A stretch of DNA of 64,000 nucleotides from Pterois miles. Taxonomy: Eukaryota > Chordata > Actinopteri > Perciformes > Scorpaenidae. The translations under genes and the position numbers were made by a program. This document shows positions 25,534 to 38,600 of this stretch, piece by piece. Every line of letters begins with the position of its first letter. Positions within the stretch are counted from its first letter, which is position 1. The stretch spans positions 23,534,001 to 23,598,000 of the forward strand of contig CAMQGK010000634.1 of NCBI GenBank assembly GCA_947000775.1, in the 5' to 3' direction. The notes beneath the pieces are model-generated. The model made no database searches. It worked only from the letters and a program-made list of their open reading frames with translations, and was not told the DNA's origin.

Positions 25534-26514
25534 TTATATAAAGTACAAATTTCAAATATCTGTACAGTTCAAGTAATGCTTCTTTGATGCTGGACAAAAT
25601 GGCAGAATGAGAGGAAGTATAGTATATAGTTCAGTATATTGTATGATGATCTGAAGTCAATGAAAATACTTAGAACCCTGCTGGATGATGAATTGAGTTG
25701 GATCGCATAGTTAATCCACAAGCAAACCTCTGGCTTGCTCGCAGCACATTGTTTGAATGAATCATTGCTCGATGAGAGTCATATTTCTGGATGAAAAAGA
25801 TCCCGTCAAGATAAGTGACATTGTGATCGGCTGCCAGCTGTTTTGACAGGCAGAACTCAGCACCTACACATTCACAATAGAGGGCCGATCCGAGACAGAC
25901 GTGCTGGGCCTCCACGCTCAAACAAAACTGACTCACTGATAAACAAGCTACATAGTTTTTCTGTTGAAGTGCTCTGGCAGTTCTCTTAAAGATTACTTGA
26001 AGATTTCTAATTTCTTAGTTCGCATTCAGTCGACACTCCCTCCCAAAAGTCTTGCCTGTGCTCCCGGTGAGTTGCTGTGAGCAAAGATGATCAAAACAAC
26101 ACACGCACAAGCTTTTACTGCAAGACAAACTTGTGGGTGAGGACACAATCAATTACTAATGAAGTCTGCAATAGAAAGCAGAGCCACCTGAGTCAGAGGT
26201 GTCAGGTTAAGCACACGTTCACAAGACCATAAAAATGAAAATGTTTTACCTGTGAAACTCCTGTTGGAGAGAAATGTGTCCATCAGCACACATCATCATT
26301 CTCCTCCACTGCAGCAACTATCAGTAGAAAATGGGCTACAGCATGTGTTGTTCTGCAACTCCATCTGCTGAAGACTCTGTGTAGTGCAGAGTAGTGCAAA
26401 GTTATTCTCTAGTACTTACATTCATGTACAGTTCTTGAAATATGTAGGCTTCCTCTTGTGGCTCATGTCACTTCATTTAACGTTTTATCCATTGCACTTT
26501 CACTGCAAAATGTT
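25534..26514. other. Intergenic, nothing recognised
   Basis: Mixed-composition sequence with short frames on both strands and no recognisable motif, splice pattern or repeat family. Confidence 0.4.
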
Positions 26515-26950
26515 AAAAACTAAATTACTGAAAAACGTAACCGTCGGTCAGTTGGTGGTGATCTGCTAAGGTGAGTGATGGGGAGGGATTTGTTGTGGCC
26601 ATGTTGACAGTTTCCTTCCAAAATATGGATCAGAGGGGCAGGAGTGAGTGGTTTAGAGGTGATTTCTGAGTAGAGTTTCTTTTTCTTGGTTACTTTTGCC
26701 TTAATGTATGACAGTCGGTACATTGTTTTTATGTTGTGCCCCATTTATGTTTTTTTTTTTTTTTATTTTCTGCCAGAAACTGTGCGAGTTGGATCTGTAG
26801 TCACTGTCCAGTTTATTGCAGAGTGATCTCCATTTTTGTTGTGAGCGCAGAGTGAGTTGTTTTCTGATTTGGTTCTGGAGCGATCTGGATCTCCGGTTTA
26901 TTTCTGCTTTTGTGTCCATTGATTTGTTTAAGTGAATGTGTTCATGCAAA
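26515..26950 (-). mobile_element. LINE fragment between endonuclease and reverse transcriptase
   Basis: On the minus strand, 26,701-26,949 reads RKQLTLRSQQKWRSLCNKLD then SDYRSNSHSFWQKIKKKK. This resembles the linker of fish non-LTR ORF2 proteins, where a Lys/Gln-rich helix precedes an FW-K motif. A frameshift or poly-A run separates it from the next piece (26,520-26,744). It is a decayed fragment. Confidence 0.5.
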
Positions 26951-27275
26951 TTCCTTTTAACGCCACTAACTTCATTAAGACATTAATGCATGCAACTTGG
27001 TAGTACTTTTAAGGTTGTAGCGGGATTATTTTTAAAGAGCATGACGATACTGGCATCATATGAAACAAGAAAACCTAAGGAATGTCATACCAGCACGTCA
27101 CGGAGCAGGATAAATGATGCTCCAAAGTTACCCTAAATTTGGAGCGGAAAAACTGACATGGCCATTTTCAAAGGGGTCCCATGGCCTGAAAATGAGTTCC
27201 ATGGGGATCCACAAGTCTCCCACAGAACAGATAAAAATGTGATTAATTCGCAATTAACTATGGACATTCATTTGA
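26950..27275 (-). mobile_element. Miniature DNA element, GGGCTGTCAA family, copy E
   Basis: This copy is in reverse orientation. The conserved core ATGGCCATTTTCAAAGGGG is at 27,160-27,178, followed by GATCCACAAGTCTCCCAC. The end near 27,240-27,260 carries GATTAATTCGCAATTAAC. Termini are eroded. Confidence 0.6.
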
Positions 27276-27590
27276 TCAGGTATAGGATGTGCAGCGGTTT
27301 GGAGCCAAGTGGTCTAGTGAGTGGTGGTCTAGCGGGATCCGAGTGATGCTTACAGTTTGACAGTGTGCTTCCTGTTGGTTTCCCAGTTTGCTTTTTGTAC
27401 TGTGGTTGTTGTGGCATGTGCAGGAGTGTGAGGAAGAAGTAGCAAGGATGGTCGCTGCCGATGTCGTGGCTCACGCTGAGGTCTAGTGATGAGCCAGGCC
27501 CAGTATGCCTATGGTGGAGTTGCCAGATTGGATGTGTGTAGGTTAGTTACTGAGGATAGTAAGGTTGGTGGTGTCCAATACTTCTTTGAG

Positions 27591-28010
27591 TTAGGGCTGC
27601 CCAAGTTATCCAATATTAATCCGATCACGATTTTGGCTTCCTATAATTAAATGAACATGATCGACTGTGATGTTGACGACAAAAATGCGTGCTCCGCTCA
27701 TAAAAAAAATCTGCTGCATGAATCAAGCGCTTCCTAAACTAACATCTAGAGATGCACCGTCAACAGTTTCAGCTGTCTCACATATTCAAGTTTTTGCCCA
27801 CGTGGTGGTTTTACATCACCACACGGTGGCACACTAATGGCACACACATATCAGCGGTGTGGAAGCTCTTCAGTGTGAGTGAAACAGACATAAAGCTCAC
27901 AATTTGTCACAAATGTACTCCAAGTCCAAAATAAGCCGCGGAGGAACAACTAACGTAATCAGACTATTTCTAGTATTTTCTAATCATTTGAATTGTGTGT
28001 TTTTATGCAA
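27591..28010 (+). mobile_element. hAT-like remnant with a BED-finger relic
   Basis: The stretch starts TTAGGGCTGCCCAAG. At 27,850-27,960 a frame reads SAVWKLFSVSETDIKLTICHKC and, after a shift, SKISRGGTTNVI. This resembles the BED zinc finger (VW-F, C-x2-C, ISRGG-T) at the N-terminus of hAT transposases. The downstream His ligands are not clear and the frame is broken. Confidence 0.4.
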
Positions 28011-30010
28011 ATAACCAGTACGACTATATATAGTATTACTATAACCTGTTTGATTGGAAGTGCCACTCCGCCTCCGTGGCCTGTTGGTCATTCTTAGGAT
28101 ATTAAAACCATCCATTTTAAGTGCTGTTTCTCTCAGGAGGAGGGTTTTATTGAAGCTACCGTGAACTTTTTTTTTCAGTTAAAATTAGTTTCAGTTCACG
28201 TTTGTTTTTATTTATTCATTTGATGTTAATGTCCAAAAAGGTGGTAGCCATAAAGAAGGTTAAAGGAATAAATAAAATGAGATTAAATCAACTGTGGGTG
28301 GTTAAGAGGTTAAAAAAATGGAGTGCTGCTACATGTGCTTTAAAAGGGAGGTGTCTATTGTGTTAGATTGTGGCATGTGCGTATGAAAGGGTAGTTGCTT
28401 TTTATTATAGCGTGTCTTAAGTTGGTGGGAGGTGTGTATTGATACCTGTGCTTCTTTAGTAGGTTTGTGTGAGCTTTAGGGTGTGTAATTTGAGGAGCAT
28501 GTTAATGCGGTTGCAAACTTTATGCAAGAAATGTGTGTGAGCAGTGGTAACAAGTGAAATCCCGTTGGCGTCTACTACCTGATTACAGAAGTCTAGACTA
28601 TAGGCCATGGCCTGTATGCAGCCATGGCACAGGTGATGTTTAAAGTGAAATGGTTTTACTTGAGATGTACATGATTTAATGTACTAGTCAACTCACTGAG
28701 TGCACAAGGCTCAAACTGCTCTCTGCTGTTCCCTGGTGGATATGAAAGGAACTTTAGATCAACTTATAAAACTTAGAAAAAATATAAAAGTTCAAGTTTA
28801 TGGCTACAACACAGTAAAGTGGTTAAAGAAAATTCACTTTTATTTGTTTCTGGACCGTCTTCTCTTTCGCTGGTTAAATACAACATCACAAGTAGCCACA
28901 CCGAAGCCAACAACAACTTAGTCACAATTCGAACAGCTTGGTTCATTGATGTAAGAAGGGGGGTTAAGACTGTTTTCCTAGAAAGTGAAGCTGAGGCGTA
29001 CACTACAAAAAATGCACAAAAAAAATTAGCTCACGAAATTTTTAATTTTATCTAAATAATTGCACCAGTGAGCTGGGTGAGAATTTCACTGATCCTATGG
29101 TTTGTTCGTTTATTTCTGCTGCCTGATTTTTGTTTTGTTCAATGGCACATTTTCTTACCCAGCTAACATTTTCCTATTAATGGCATGAAATCCATTGTTG
29201 CATTCAGCATTGTTTGTAGTGTTTTGCAGTCTGAGAGAAATGAAAATTGTTAAATCATCTAGGAACTGCAACTGTGATAGTTTTGTAGCTCTGCAGTGTT
29301 TAGAGATGGTGCACCAACCCTGTTTGGATAAATCTGCCTACTGGATAACAATCCCATTCATAGTTTGAAAAAGTTAAATTAAAACAAAAAAAAATAATAG
29401 TATTTACACAGATATCCACACATGCACAGTATACACCCATACATTAACAGACATGGATCTACACATACCCAGTCAGTGCATGTACCTACCAGAAAAAAAG
29501 TTCACTGTTCTGGTGGCGAAATCGCAATCACAGTTGTTCTCACGTCACTACAGTCTACCGTCTCCAAAAGTCCCAGATGTGGGGAAAAATCAAAGTTCAA
29601 CTATAATTATGTGCTTATGACTGCAAGCAAGTGTTCCCCTGTTGCCGTGCAGAGGTGCTGCAAACCAACATGGGCTACTTTACTGGGTATTATGGTAGTA
29701 GAGTTGGATTTTACGTTGTTTTTCCCAGTCATGATAGCGCTACAGGGACACTACACGGCCGTTGCTGCAGTCTAATTGGCCACTGTTAGCCAATAACAGC
29801 TTATGTACAAAACTTCTGGAAATGGTAAAATTAAGCTAGAAGTACAGTTTTATATTTTTCATCCCCAGTGTATCTTTCTTTGTACCTTTTAAATCATAAA
29901 GTATCATCACACTTTTACTGTATATGAGGTGATTATTATTGTGACTTCACATTCTAACAGACTTGTATTTGCTTTTCCAACTGTTGTTCATTTTAACACT
30001 TTTCCTCCAT
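28011..30010. other. Intergenic, no recognised gene
   Basis: A 117-codon frame (29,422-29,775) and several overlapping short frames near 28,700-29,055 have no recognisable domain, splice signals or compositional support. I see no gene here. Confidence 0.4.
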
Positions 30011-30017
30011 AAACACT

Positions 30018-30877
30018 GAGGCCTGTACTAGGAAGCAGGATCTGGGGTTAGCGAGGTAACTTCAGGGTTAACCCAGTGTCAGTCCTATGACGGTGTGTCA
30101 CTTCCTACTGGGGTGGATTGCCATGGTAATTTGCTTGACATTCAACCTGCTCTGGCAGCAGGTTACGTTCAAGATAAGAGACCTCCGCCTACTGACCAAT
30201 CAGAGCTCGGTGTGCAGATTGTATGATATTACACAAATATGAAGAAGTCATAATCCAGGCTAAAATCTACAGTTTAAACTGACAAATGCAGAGAGGGCAG
30301 CTGGCTGAATGCTGTGTTATGTTATGTAAATGTTAATCGCTTTGAATTATATTTTTATATATTTTTTATTTTTGCTCCCAGGTCTGTTTCAGTCGGGGAC
30401 ACAGCTGTTTGAAATAGTCATACGTGCTATATCATTACTAAATGGCATAACGAAGTGTAATCTATTCATCCATTATATTCTGGAAGTTTTTTTTTTTTTT
30501 CAATATCATTGCCCCATCGAGACGACTATATCTGACTTTTGAGTATTCCTAAATTAATAAGTCTTAATTTATTCGTTGACACATTGGCATTTTTTTTTAT
30601 TTGCCAGCTTCTGCCTGCATTTAGAAGCTTCCGTTGTTTTGCTTTTGGTCTGGATTATGAGTTTAACTTCTTCACATTTGTCTAGTATTATATATTTAGT
30701 CTGTGATTGGTCATATGCTGCAAACACCGCCCCTTTTATATAGCCAGACCGAGAAACCCTGCGTTGATAAACACTGTCATAGTACCGTATATCAGGGTTG
30801 CATTTGTTAGGATTAGTTAAGCCAGGTAAGGAGAAGATACCCTGGGTATGTTGGACTCACTTCATAGTACAGGCCTC
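30018..30877. mobile_element. Non-autonomous DNA transposon with 18-bp terminal inverted repeats
   Basis: The left end GAGGCCTGTACTAGGAAG (30,018-30,035) matches the reverse complement of 30,860-30,877 with one mismatch in 18. The TIR style resembles fish PIF/Harbinger-type elements. The 860-bp interior has no transposase. No clear target duplication was seen. Confidence 0.65.
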
Positions 30878-31785
30878 CAGACATCGGACCGACGCCATGA
30901 CATTTAAACCAGAGCCCCAGCAGATGGCTAAAACTGTCTAGTTTGGTTGAGAACAAATTTAAAAATAGCTGTGAAGAAGACAGACTGGTAGAACACTTCA
31001 TTCCTTAAGTCTGGGCTGCACAATGATCATTTACTGTCCTATGTCAACAGATACTGGAGATCTGGGAGTGTCCTTGCAGACGGACGAGACGAGTCACTTT
31101 TCAACCAGACGGATTCCAAAAGGAAAGGTTACACACAAAAGAACGCATTTACTTCAAACTACAAACAGTCTGTAACGTGAAGAAAGTGACTGTTTTTTCT
31201 TTTTTTGCAATGAGAGGCGACACAGATGATCGCTAAGCCCTATCAAATCAGATTTGGCCCGGCAGTGAAAACCAGTTTGATGAGAAACCAAGTCCAGTCC
31301 AGTACTGAAGTTGCAATATCACAATGGAAACGTAATCTTAATCACGCAGAGAAACAGTGTTTTAAAGGACTGAAAAAAAAAAAACACAACAATCCACAAG
31401 TTATCCGACAGATAGTATAAAAGGTGTGATAATATCTGTGTGAGCGGTCTGACGCCAGGCGGTGTTGAGGCGTTTGCGGTGTCCTGTGCGACGGCTTGTT
31501 CCCTCAGAGTGAGTCCGCTCCGTTACCGGTTTTTGAACGCACTCTTCATTCAAGCGCTGCGCAACTAAACCACAAACCATTGCCTTGGCAACAGATAACA
31601 GATTAACAAAAAAACTACCAAATATATATGTTTATAAAAAATGTACAAAAAAAAAAAAAAAAACACAAAAACGGAACGAATCAGCGTGAAGACACGACAC
31701 CTCAGAAGGTAGGGAGAGCCGGGAGGCCAGTGCTTTGTCAGAGGTCCAAGCTGAAGGTTAGCAGAGTTCAAAAGGTCAGAGGTCA

Positions 31786-31845
31786 CCCTGGTCATTCGTT
31801 GTCAGAATCCAACTCTGTTTACTCATGACAACTGTCATCGCAGAG
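31786..31845 (-). promoter_or_regulatory. Candidate SECIS element of selenoi 3' UTR
   Basis: Read on the minus strand, helix I is CTCTG/CAGGG. The SECIS core ATGA (31,835-31,838) lies opposite a GAATGA stretch. Helix II is GTTGTCA/TGACAAC extended by GAGT/ATTC past a one-base bulge. The apical loop begins AAAC, the unpaired adenines typical of SECIS. Order, spacing (about 11-12 bp helix II) and position about 0.8 kb after the stop all fit the element that recruits SECISBP2 to recode UGA. Slight asymmetry next to the core leaves doubt. Confidence 0.65.
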
Positions 31846-31959
31846 CAGAATGTGGAGTTAATTAGAGAAATGTATACAATGTTTTACAGGAGTAATTTTT
31901 TTTTAAGTTTCATTTCAGTTTGAAAATAAAATGCCCCAAACCCCTTAACACATATAGTA

Positions 31960-31963
31960 TATA

Positions 31964-31995
<32 letters not shown>
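31960..31995. repeat. (AT)n microsatellite
   Basis: TATATATTTATATATATATA-type tract, in the probable selenoi 3' UTR or just beyond it. Confidence 0.85.
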
Positions 31996-32232
31996 GCTAT
32001 TAACATATATCACTGGGATTTCCAACTGAAAATTATCCCATGATTAAAAAAAAAAAAAAAAAGAAAAAAAAAAACCTGAACCTTTAAACTCTGGACACCG
32101 CTGTGGATGGCCACAATTTCAAGGTTCGGTCAGGTCTGAAATAACACTACTTGAGGCATTCCTGTTAATATACTTCAACTTAAATGGCGTTCCCCCAAGG
32201 CATATTATACATTCATAATACTATGTGAGTGC

Positions 32233-32238
<6 letters not shown>

Positions 32239-32278
<40 letters not shown>
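32239..32278. repeat. (GT)n microsatellite, 3' UTR of selenoi
   Basis: About 20 GT units. It lies between the selenoi stop codon and the SECIS candidate. A second interrupted GT run lies at 32,489-32,521. Confidence 0.9.
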
Positions 32279-32280
<2 letters not shown>

Positions 32281-32638
32281 TTGAATTACCTGCCATGAGA
32301 TAGAAATGATCTGCATGAAAGCAGAATAATGTATGTACATGTTGCTGTGTGTTTGCTTGGCTCCTGTCATGACTGGAGCACATTTCCGTAGGAAACAATT
32401 GCACCTCATTGGCTCAACCAAGTTAGCCAATCACCAATGACGGAAGCCAAAGCCCCTGGGCCGGCCCCATCGCAGAGACCAGAGTTTGGTTGTGTGTGTT
32501 TGTGTGTGTGTGTGTGTGTGTTTGTTTAGGGACAGTGGAAACACAGTCCTTTCCACTTGCTTTGTCCTCATGGATGGATGGAGGGAGAGGGGATGCGGCT
32601 TCCGTGGTGATGAGAGTGAAGTGTCAAAGCCGAGGAGC

Positions 32639-35600
32639 CTAAACCTCGGCTTCTTTCAGGCCGATTCGTTCCTCCTCCTGTCAGTCACTGTTGGGCTTCT
32701 TCAGGGAAAAGGCCAAGATGTTGAAGTGGTTGCTGAGCTGTTGTACCTACCAATGGAAAATAACATTATTTTGTGCCTTATCGATACCACTGATGTTCAC
32801 TAATCAGCCACAACATTATGACCACTGGCAGGTGAAGTGAGTAACACTGATTATCTTGTTACAATGGCACATTGCAGTGGGTGGGATATATTAGGCAGTA
32901 AGTAATAAGTTGTTGTGTTGGAAGCATAAAAAATAATGGGTAAGTCTAAGAATGTGAGCGACTCTGACCAGGACAAAATTGTGATGACTACACAACTGGG
33001 TCAGAGCATCTCCAAAAAGCTCTTGTGGGATGTTCCCAGTCTGTACTGATCAGGACCTACCAGAAGTGGTCCAAGGGAGGAAAACCAGTGAATCAGTGAC
33101 AGGGTTGTGGGCGGGTGTGCACGTGGAGGGTGAAGGCTGGCCTGTGTTGTCTGATCCAATAGAACAGCTACTGTAGCTCAAATTGCTGAAAAAGTTAATG
33201 CTGGTTCTGATAGAAAGGTGTCAGAACACAGTACGTCGCAGTTTGTTGCATATGGGGTTGCATAGCTGCAGACCAGTCAGGGTGCCCATGCTGACCCATG
33301 TTCACCACCAAAAGCACCTACAATTGGCATGTGAGCATCAGAATTGGAACATGGAGCAATGGAAAAAGATGGCCTGGTCTGATGAATCACGTTTTCTTTT
33401 ACATCATGTGGATTTGCATCGTGCAGCTGCATCACTTATCTGGGGAAGACATGGCACCGGGATGCACTATGGGAAGAAGGCAAGCTGGCGGAGGCAGTGT
33501 GCACACTGCAAAAATGGTTCAAGAACGGTTTGAGGAACACAACAAAGTTCAAGGTGCTGACTGGGCCTCCAATTTCTCCAGATTTCAATCCAGTCAAGCA
33601 TCTGTGCGATGTGCTGGACCTACTCAACATCAGGCAGGTAGTCATAACATTATGGCTGATCGGTGTTACATATAAGGCTACAGCTAGCAGCTGGTTAGCT
33701 TAGCACAAAGACTAGAAACTGGTAAACAGCAGTTCTGGTTTTGTCCTAAAGTAACAAATTTTTACTTATCAACATGCTAAATTTAATTAGTTTAATCGAC
33801 ACAACTGTGTTGTTACATGGGAGGATATGTACCAGACTATTTCTGGCCAGGACCAGTCACCAGGCAACCAGGGGAGACTCCAGTTACTACTCAGAGCAAA
33901 GAAACAGGCTTCATCTGAAATCACATACTATGCACTATATCATTAATGTGTGTACTATTGTTCAACAGACTTTTGTGTGCATAAACAGTAGTATGCATCT
34001 TGTTGGATGCACTTTGCAGTAATTTACGTTGTCACTTCCTGAGAACCTTCTTGCCAGTTGGAGACGTTTTAAACATGGTAACCTCATGTAACCAAAAGGG
34101 CAGCTTCTGAGAATCAAAGTCTGGGGTTTCGGATATATTAAAAAAAATCTCACACTGTTTTAGCATACTAGATAGCATGTTAGTATGGAATATTATGCAA
34201 ATGTTTATACTTTGAACTGAATTAAACAAACAAGGTACAGTATCTGTTAATTACTGAGCTTTAGAGGAGGCGGTTGGTGGATTTTGGTACTTTCTGACAG
34301 AGCCAGGCAAGCCATTTCCCTGTTTCCAGTCTTTATGCTTAGCTAACCGGCTGCTAGCTGCAGCAATGTAAATACTGCACAAACATGACATTTTTAATTT
34401 ACTTATTTCAACAGATGTACTGTATGTATGCTCTTACCACTGAAACACCGTAGTGTATGTGTGCTAGTATTACAGCAGCTGTCCACAGATACAGCAGTAG
34501 AATCTCGTTGGCAACCACCCCAGTCACTGCTAACAACACCACCGGCGTCATCGGCAGCAACAGCCAGCTCAGCGCCTGGCAACGCGTGTTGCTCATCTGA
34601 CACACAATCAGCTTACACTGAAAGATAAATACATTAACAGCTGAATACAGGCATTTATGTTTTGTGTGGTTGTTGAGCGTACAACAATTAAGAGTAATGA
34701 CGTGTATGAAAAATCAGCAGACACTCACTGTGACATTAGCGAAGGCCGTCCCCACCATGAGGTAGAAGATCCTCGGCTGCAGCTCGAGGACGTTGTTTGG
34801 AGAGAAGACCACCCAAATGGTGGACAAGAGGAAGAGGAGGACAGGGGACAGGAAGGGCAGGAAGGCTTCATAGAGGCTGCTGTGCTTCAGGGTGTTACTG
34901 CGGTGACCTCTGAAAAACCACAGAGGGTGAACACTTCAGAGCGCTGTGTGAAACAGTAATACTTCAATGTAATAAGACGCTAATGAAAAGTTGACTTACT
35001 TCAGGACGTTGTAGAGGCTCATGGGTAAGGTCACAGTAAAGGAACAGGCTGGTAATCAAAAATATTCATTATTATTGAGTGGTCAACAGCTTAACTCATT
35101 GGTTAATGGTTAATTGAGTAATTATTTACTTGTCAACTGATTAATTTGACAAAGTTAATTGCAAAATTGATTAATTGGATATTTGGTTAAATGAGTAAGT
35201 GATAACAGTTAATTGGACTATTTGTTAATTGAGTAATTGTACATGCTTAATTATTTAATTGATTAATTGGTTTATTGGTCAAATTACTGACTGATGAATG
35301 GTTAATTGATTAATTAGTTACTTGATTCATTGATTAATTGGTTTATTAATTAACTCAACTATAAGTGCTTAGAAAATTATGACAGAAGTATGTGATAACC
35401 ATTCCCATGCTCACTTATGCAGCAATTTCTGGGTTGATACCATTTGCTACACAGATTTGGTGCAAAATGTTTACCATTTTTACCATTCGAGAATCTATAT
35501 AAATGATTGATAATCCCTCAAAAACACCACAAGAAGACACCAAGACCTTGGAGAACATCGTAGAAAAAGCCATGCTGTGATTTGGTGTCAAACTTTTGAC

Positions 35601-38600
35601 GTTTGGAGATTTCTATAAGAATTACATTTTTCAGCGACTGGATGATGAGCACTTGTTTAAACTGCTTAGAAACCCCCTTATTGTCAGTCTGCCTAGTAAA
35701 GCAATCCATCCTCTGACTGCTCTAGGTCTCTGGTTTGTGGCTGCAAAGTTTAATTAGGCTGTGATTGTCCTAGAGGTCACCACAGGTCATTTTATACAGT
35801 GAGGTCAAGTTTCAAAAGAATGGTCTCAACAATGAAATGGCTACTATGGAGACTAACATCATCACATGTGAATGCAGTTGGGCTCATTGGATCCACAAGA
35901 GTCTCAGCTTTGCAGTGATGCCCAATTTAAGTAATTCCAAGACTGTTTAGGGACTGCAGTATGCAGAAATATTCAAACATAATTTTTCGAACAGGCGAAA
36001 CTAACATTTAAAAGCATAAAAAGAAGCTCACCGACGATCATAAAGGTGAAAAGGTCTCTATAGAGGAAATGCCACAGGATTGGCTGGTACCATGTTTCCA
36101 CGCCGACCACAGCGGTGACCAAGTAAACAAGAGAGATTGTCTGGAGGGAGGTGAGACATCAAGTCATTAGAACGTTGGTAAGTTAAGGCGATGATTGGTC
36201 GTTTACCACTACGTGTCCTTACCACTTGGCTGATGTCGTATCCCCACGGCAGAAACAAGATGCCAGTGTTGTATTTCTCCCAGTGAGAAAGTATGAATGA
36301 AAACAGCACCACCCACAGGATGTAATATAGTGTGGCCACACCCACGCCACTTTCCCCACGCCCAAATATGGAGTAGACGGTGGCCACAAAAAAGATGCAG
36401 GCCCAACTGTCCAGGCCGTGGTCAAACAGCTCCCCTAGTGGCGTGGAGGAGTTGGTGCGACGAGCCTGTTTACCATCAACACCATCTGCACATAATGAAA
36501 AGACATGCATCAAGTTTATGTGGACATTTATATAGGAACACATAAACATACAACATATTTTACATGCCTCACATTTCCACTCAGCCAAAGCTGTTGCCCA
36601 CATAACTGTACAAAAGGTCTTCATTCACTGTCACAGATCTGGACTATGCTCATTTCATCCACATATGGAAGTAATCTGCAAACACACCCTCCCTGACTTT
36701 GGTGTGGTTAACAGAGTACATGTCCACAGACAAAACACAAATAGAGAAAGTATTAGACAGTAAAACAAATCTATATTTGTTTGGCTGCCAAACAGCTCAG
36801 GGGAAAATTGAGGGCATATATGTGACAGTCAGGGATTGAGCTATAAAAGCATAAAAAAAAATCTAATTCATTCACCCCTCTGGCACTTGTATTATATTTC
36901 CTATGAGCGTCGAAGTGAAGCTATGCTACAAACTGCTATGTCACATGAGAAAAAAAACAGTGTGCCTACTGATGAAAGGTATTATAGTCTAGAAATTTGT
37001 TAAAATAAAACCTGTCCAAACACCATGCTGTGTAAATATAACTCTGTTAAAGTTGGAAGGATTAGGGTGGAGAGTAAGAAGGGTGTGGCACAGTCCCATT
37101 GTAAATTACATCTCCTTTACATGCCTCAATGATCACATTGAATGGCAAACATCCAATCATGAAGGCAAATTAATAATTCCTGACCTGGAGCACAACGATC
37201 TCTACTTTACATACAGTTAGAACTACATTACTTGAGTGTTGGAGTCCTCCACCTAAAATATCTGCAACAAGCAACCCCTTTAACACACATTTATCATATC
37301 CACGGTCAATATAAACCATAGCCTGTATACAAGAAGTGGACGTATTCACCATGACGCCAACCACTGGTTTGTGGACTACCGTTTTGGGGCCTCGAGTTGT
37401 CGGCACCTTAGTAATTTGCAACCAGAAGTGACACGAGAGGGTGAAGCTAAGTGCAACCAAAGGCTGAATGAGACATTTTTAGGTGACTAAAATGTTCTAA
37501 TTAACTTTCATGAACTAAAAAACACACTGTGAAAGGGTTAAAGTTCTAAAACAAAAGCATGGGCAACACCCAGATCGCACAACGCTGAGGTAGTGACCCG
37601 TCAATGACAAGGTAGCCACGCCCTAATGCATACCCTGCTTTACTACCCTGCTATTTGACTCTAAATTAGTGATGTAAATTCCAAGCAAAACTACTATTCA
37701 AAAATCATAAAGAATTTGATTATTCAAAAATTGCCACATGACCGTGTTTCCTGTGTGATATATTTAAAGTGGTCTTTTTTGAATGCTTGGCAATCACCAC
37801 AATCATCACGCCATTTAATTAAAAACCCATCTGAATCATTCGAGAAGTATTAAGAATCCTACATCAAAAACTTCTACAATAACACTAGATGTAGACTGAA
37901 TGTCTTTGACTTGCTTTCTCTGAAAACACTGAGCGATGGGATCTCAGTGTGTCCTCAATGCGTCTTGAGTGCATCCACACCTGAATTTAGAGCTGTTCAC
38001 TTGTGATCGGATCAACCAGGATACATGTTAATGCCTGGTCTGAGGCCATACTGTATGTCTTGTGTCTTTAGAAACTCAATCCTACTCATGTGTGGTGTTG
38101 CTTTTTTCACTACAAAAAAAAAAAAAAACACCCTGTGAACGAGTATATTCAAATTCTAATTCTGCTAATTAATAATGTGGCATCCTGTTGGTATTTTTAT
38201 CTAATGCAAAGAGTGCAGGAGTATACAGTATACCCTCATAATCCATGACATTTCAACACACAGTGCCTTGTTTATCCAAGGAACTGTGATGACAGAATTA
38301 AATATACCCAAACCTGCAGGATATAAGGTGCAGTATATTCCAGCAGACGGCATATTGTACCAGATATGAAAGGAGTCTCGTAGGTTTTTTGAGAGTCACT
38401 GTACAGACTACATTCCATCAGGAAGAATTTGCCCCTGCACCTCTCGAAAGTCAGAGAACAACAACACACCGGGGCTACAGGGGTTAGGACTCACCGAGTG
38501 TATAGGCCAAGAAGTTGAAGATCCCTGCAGCAACCCAGACCCAACTAGGCACGTGTACATGTCCTGCAGCTGAGACACAAATAATGTAAATATTCAGCAC

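Noticed and set aside
29422..29775. 117-codon plus-strand frame
   Set aside because: No recognisable domain, no splice or promoter support, and ordinary intergenic composition. Length alone is not enough.
37170..37460. 96-codon minus-strand frame in selenoi intron 4
   Set aside because: It lies within a dispersed repeat shared with 46,775-47,080.
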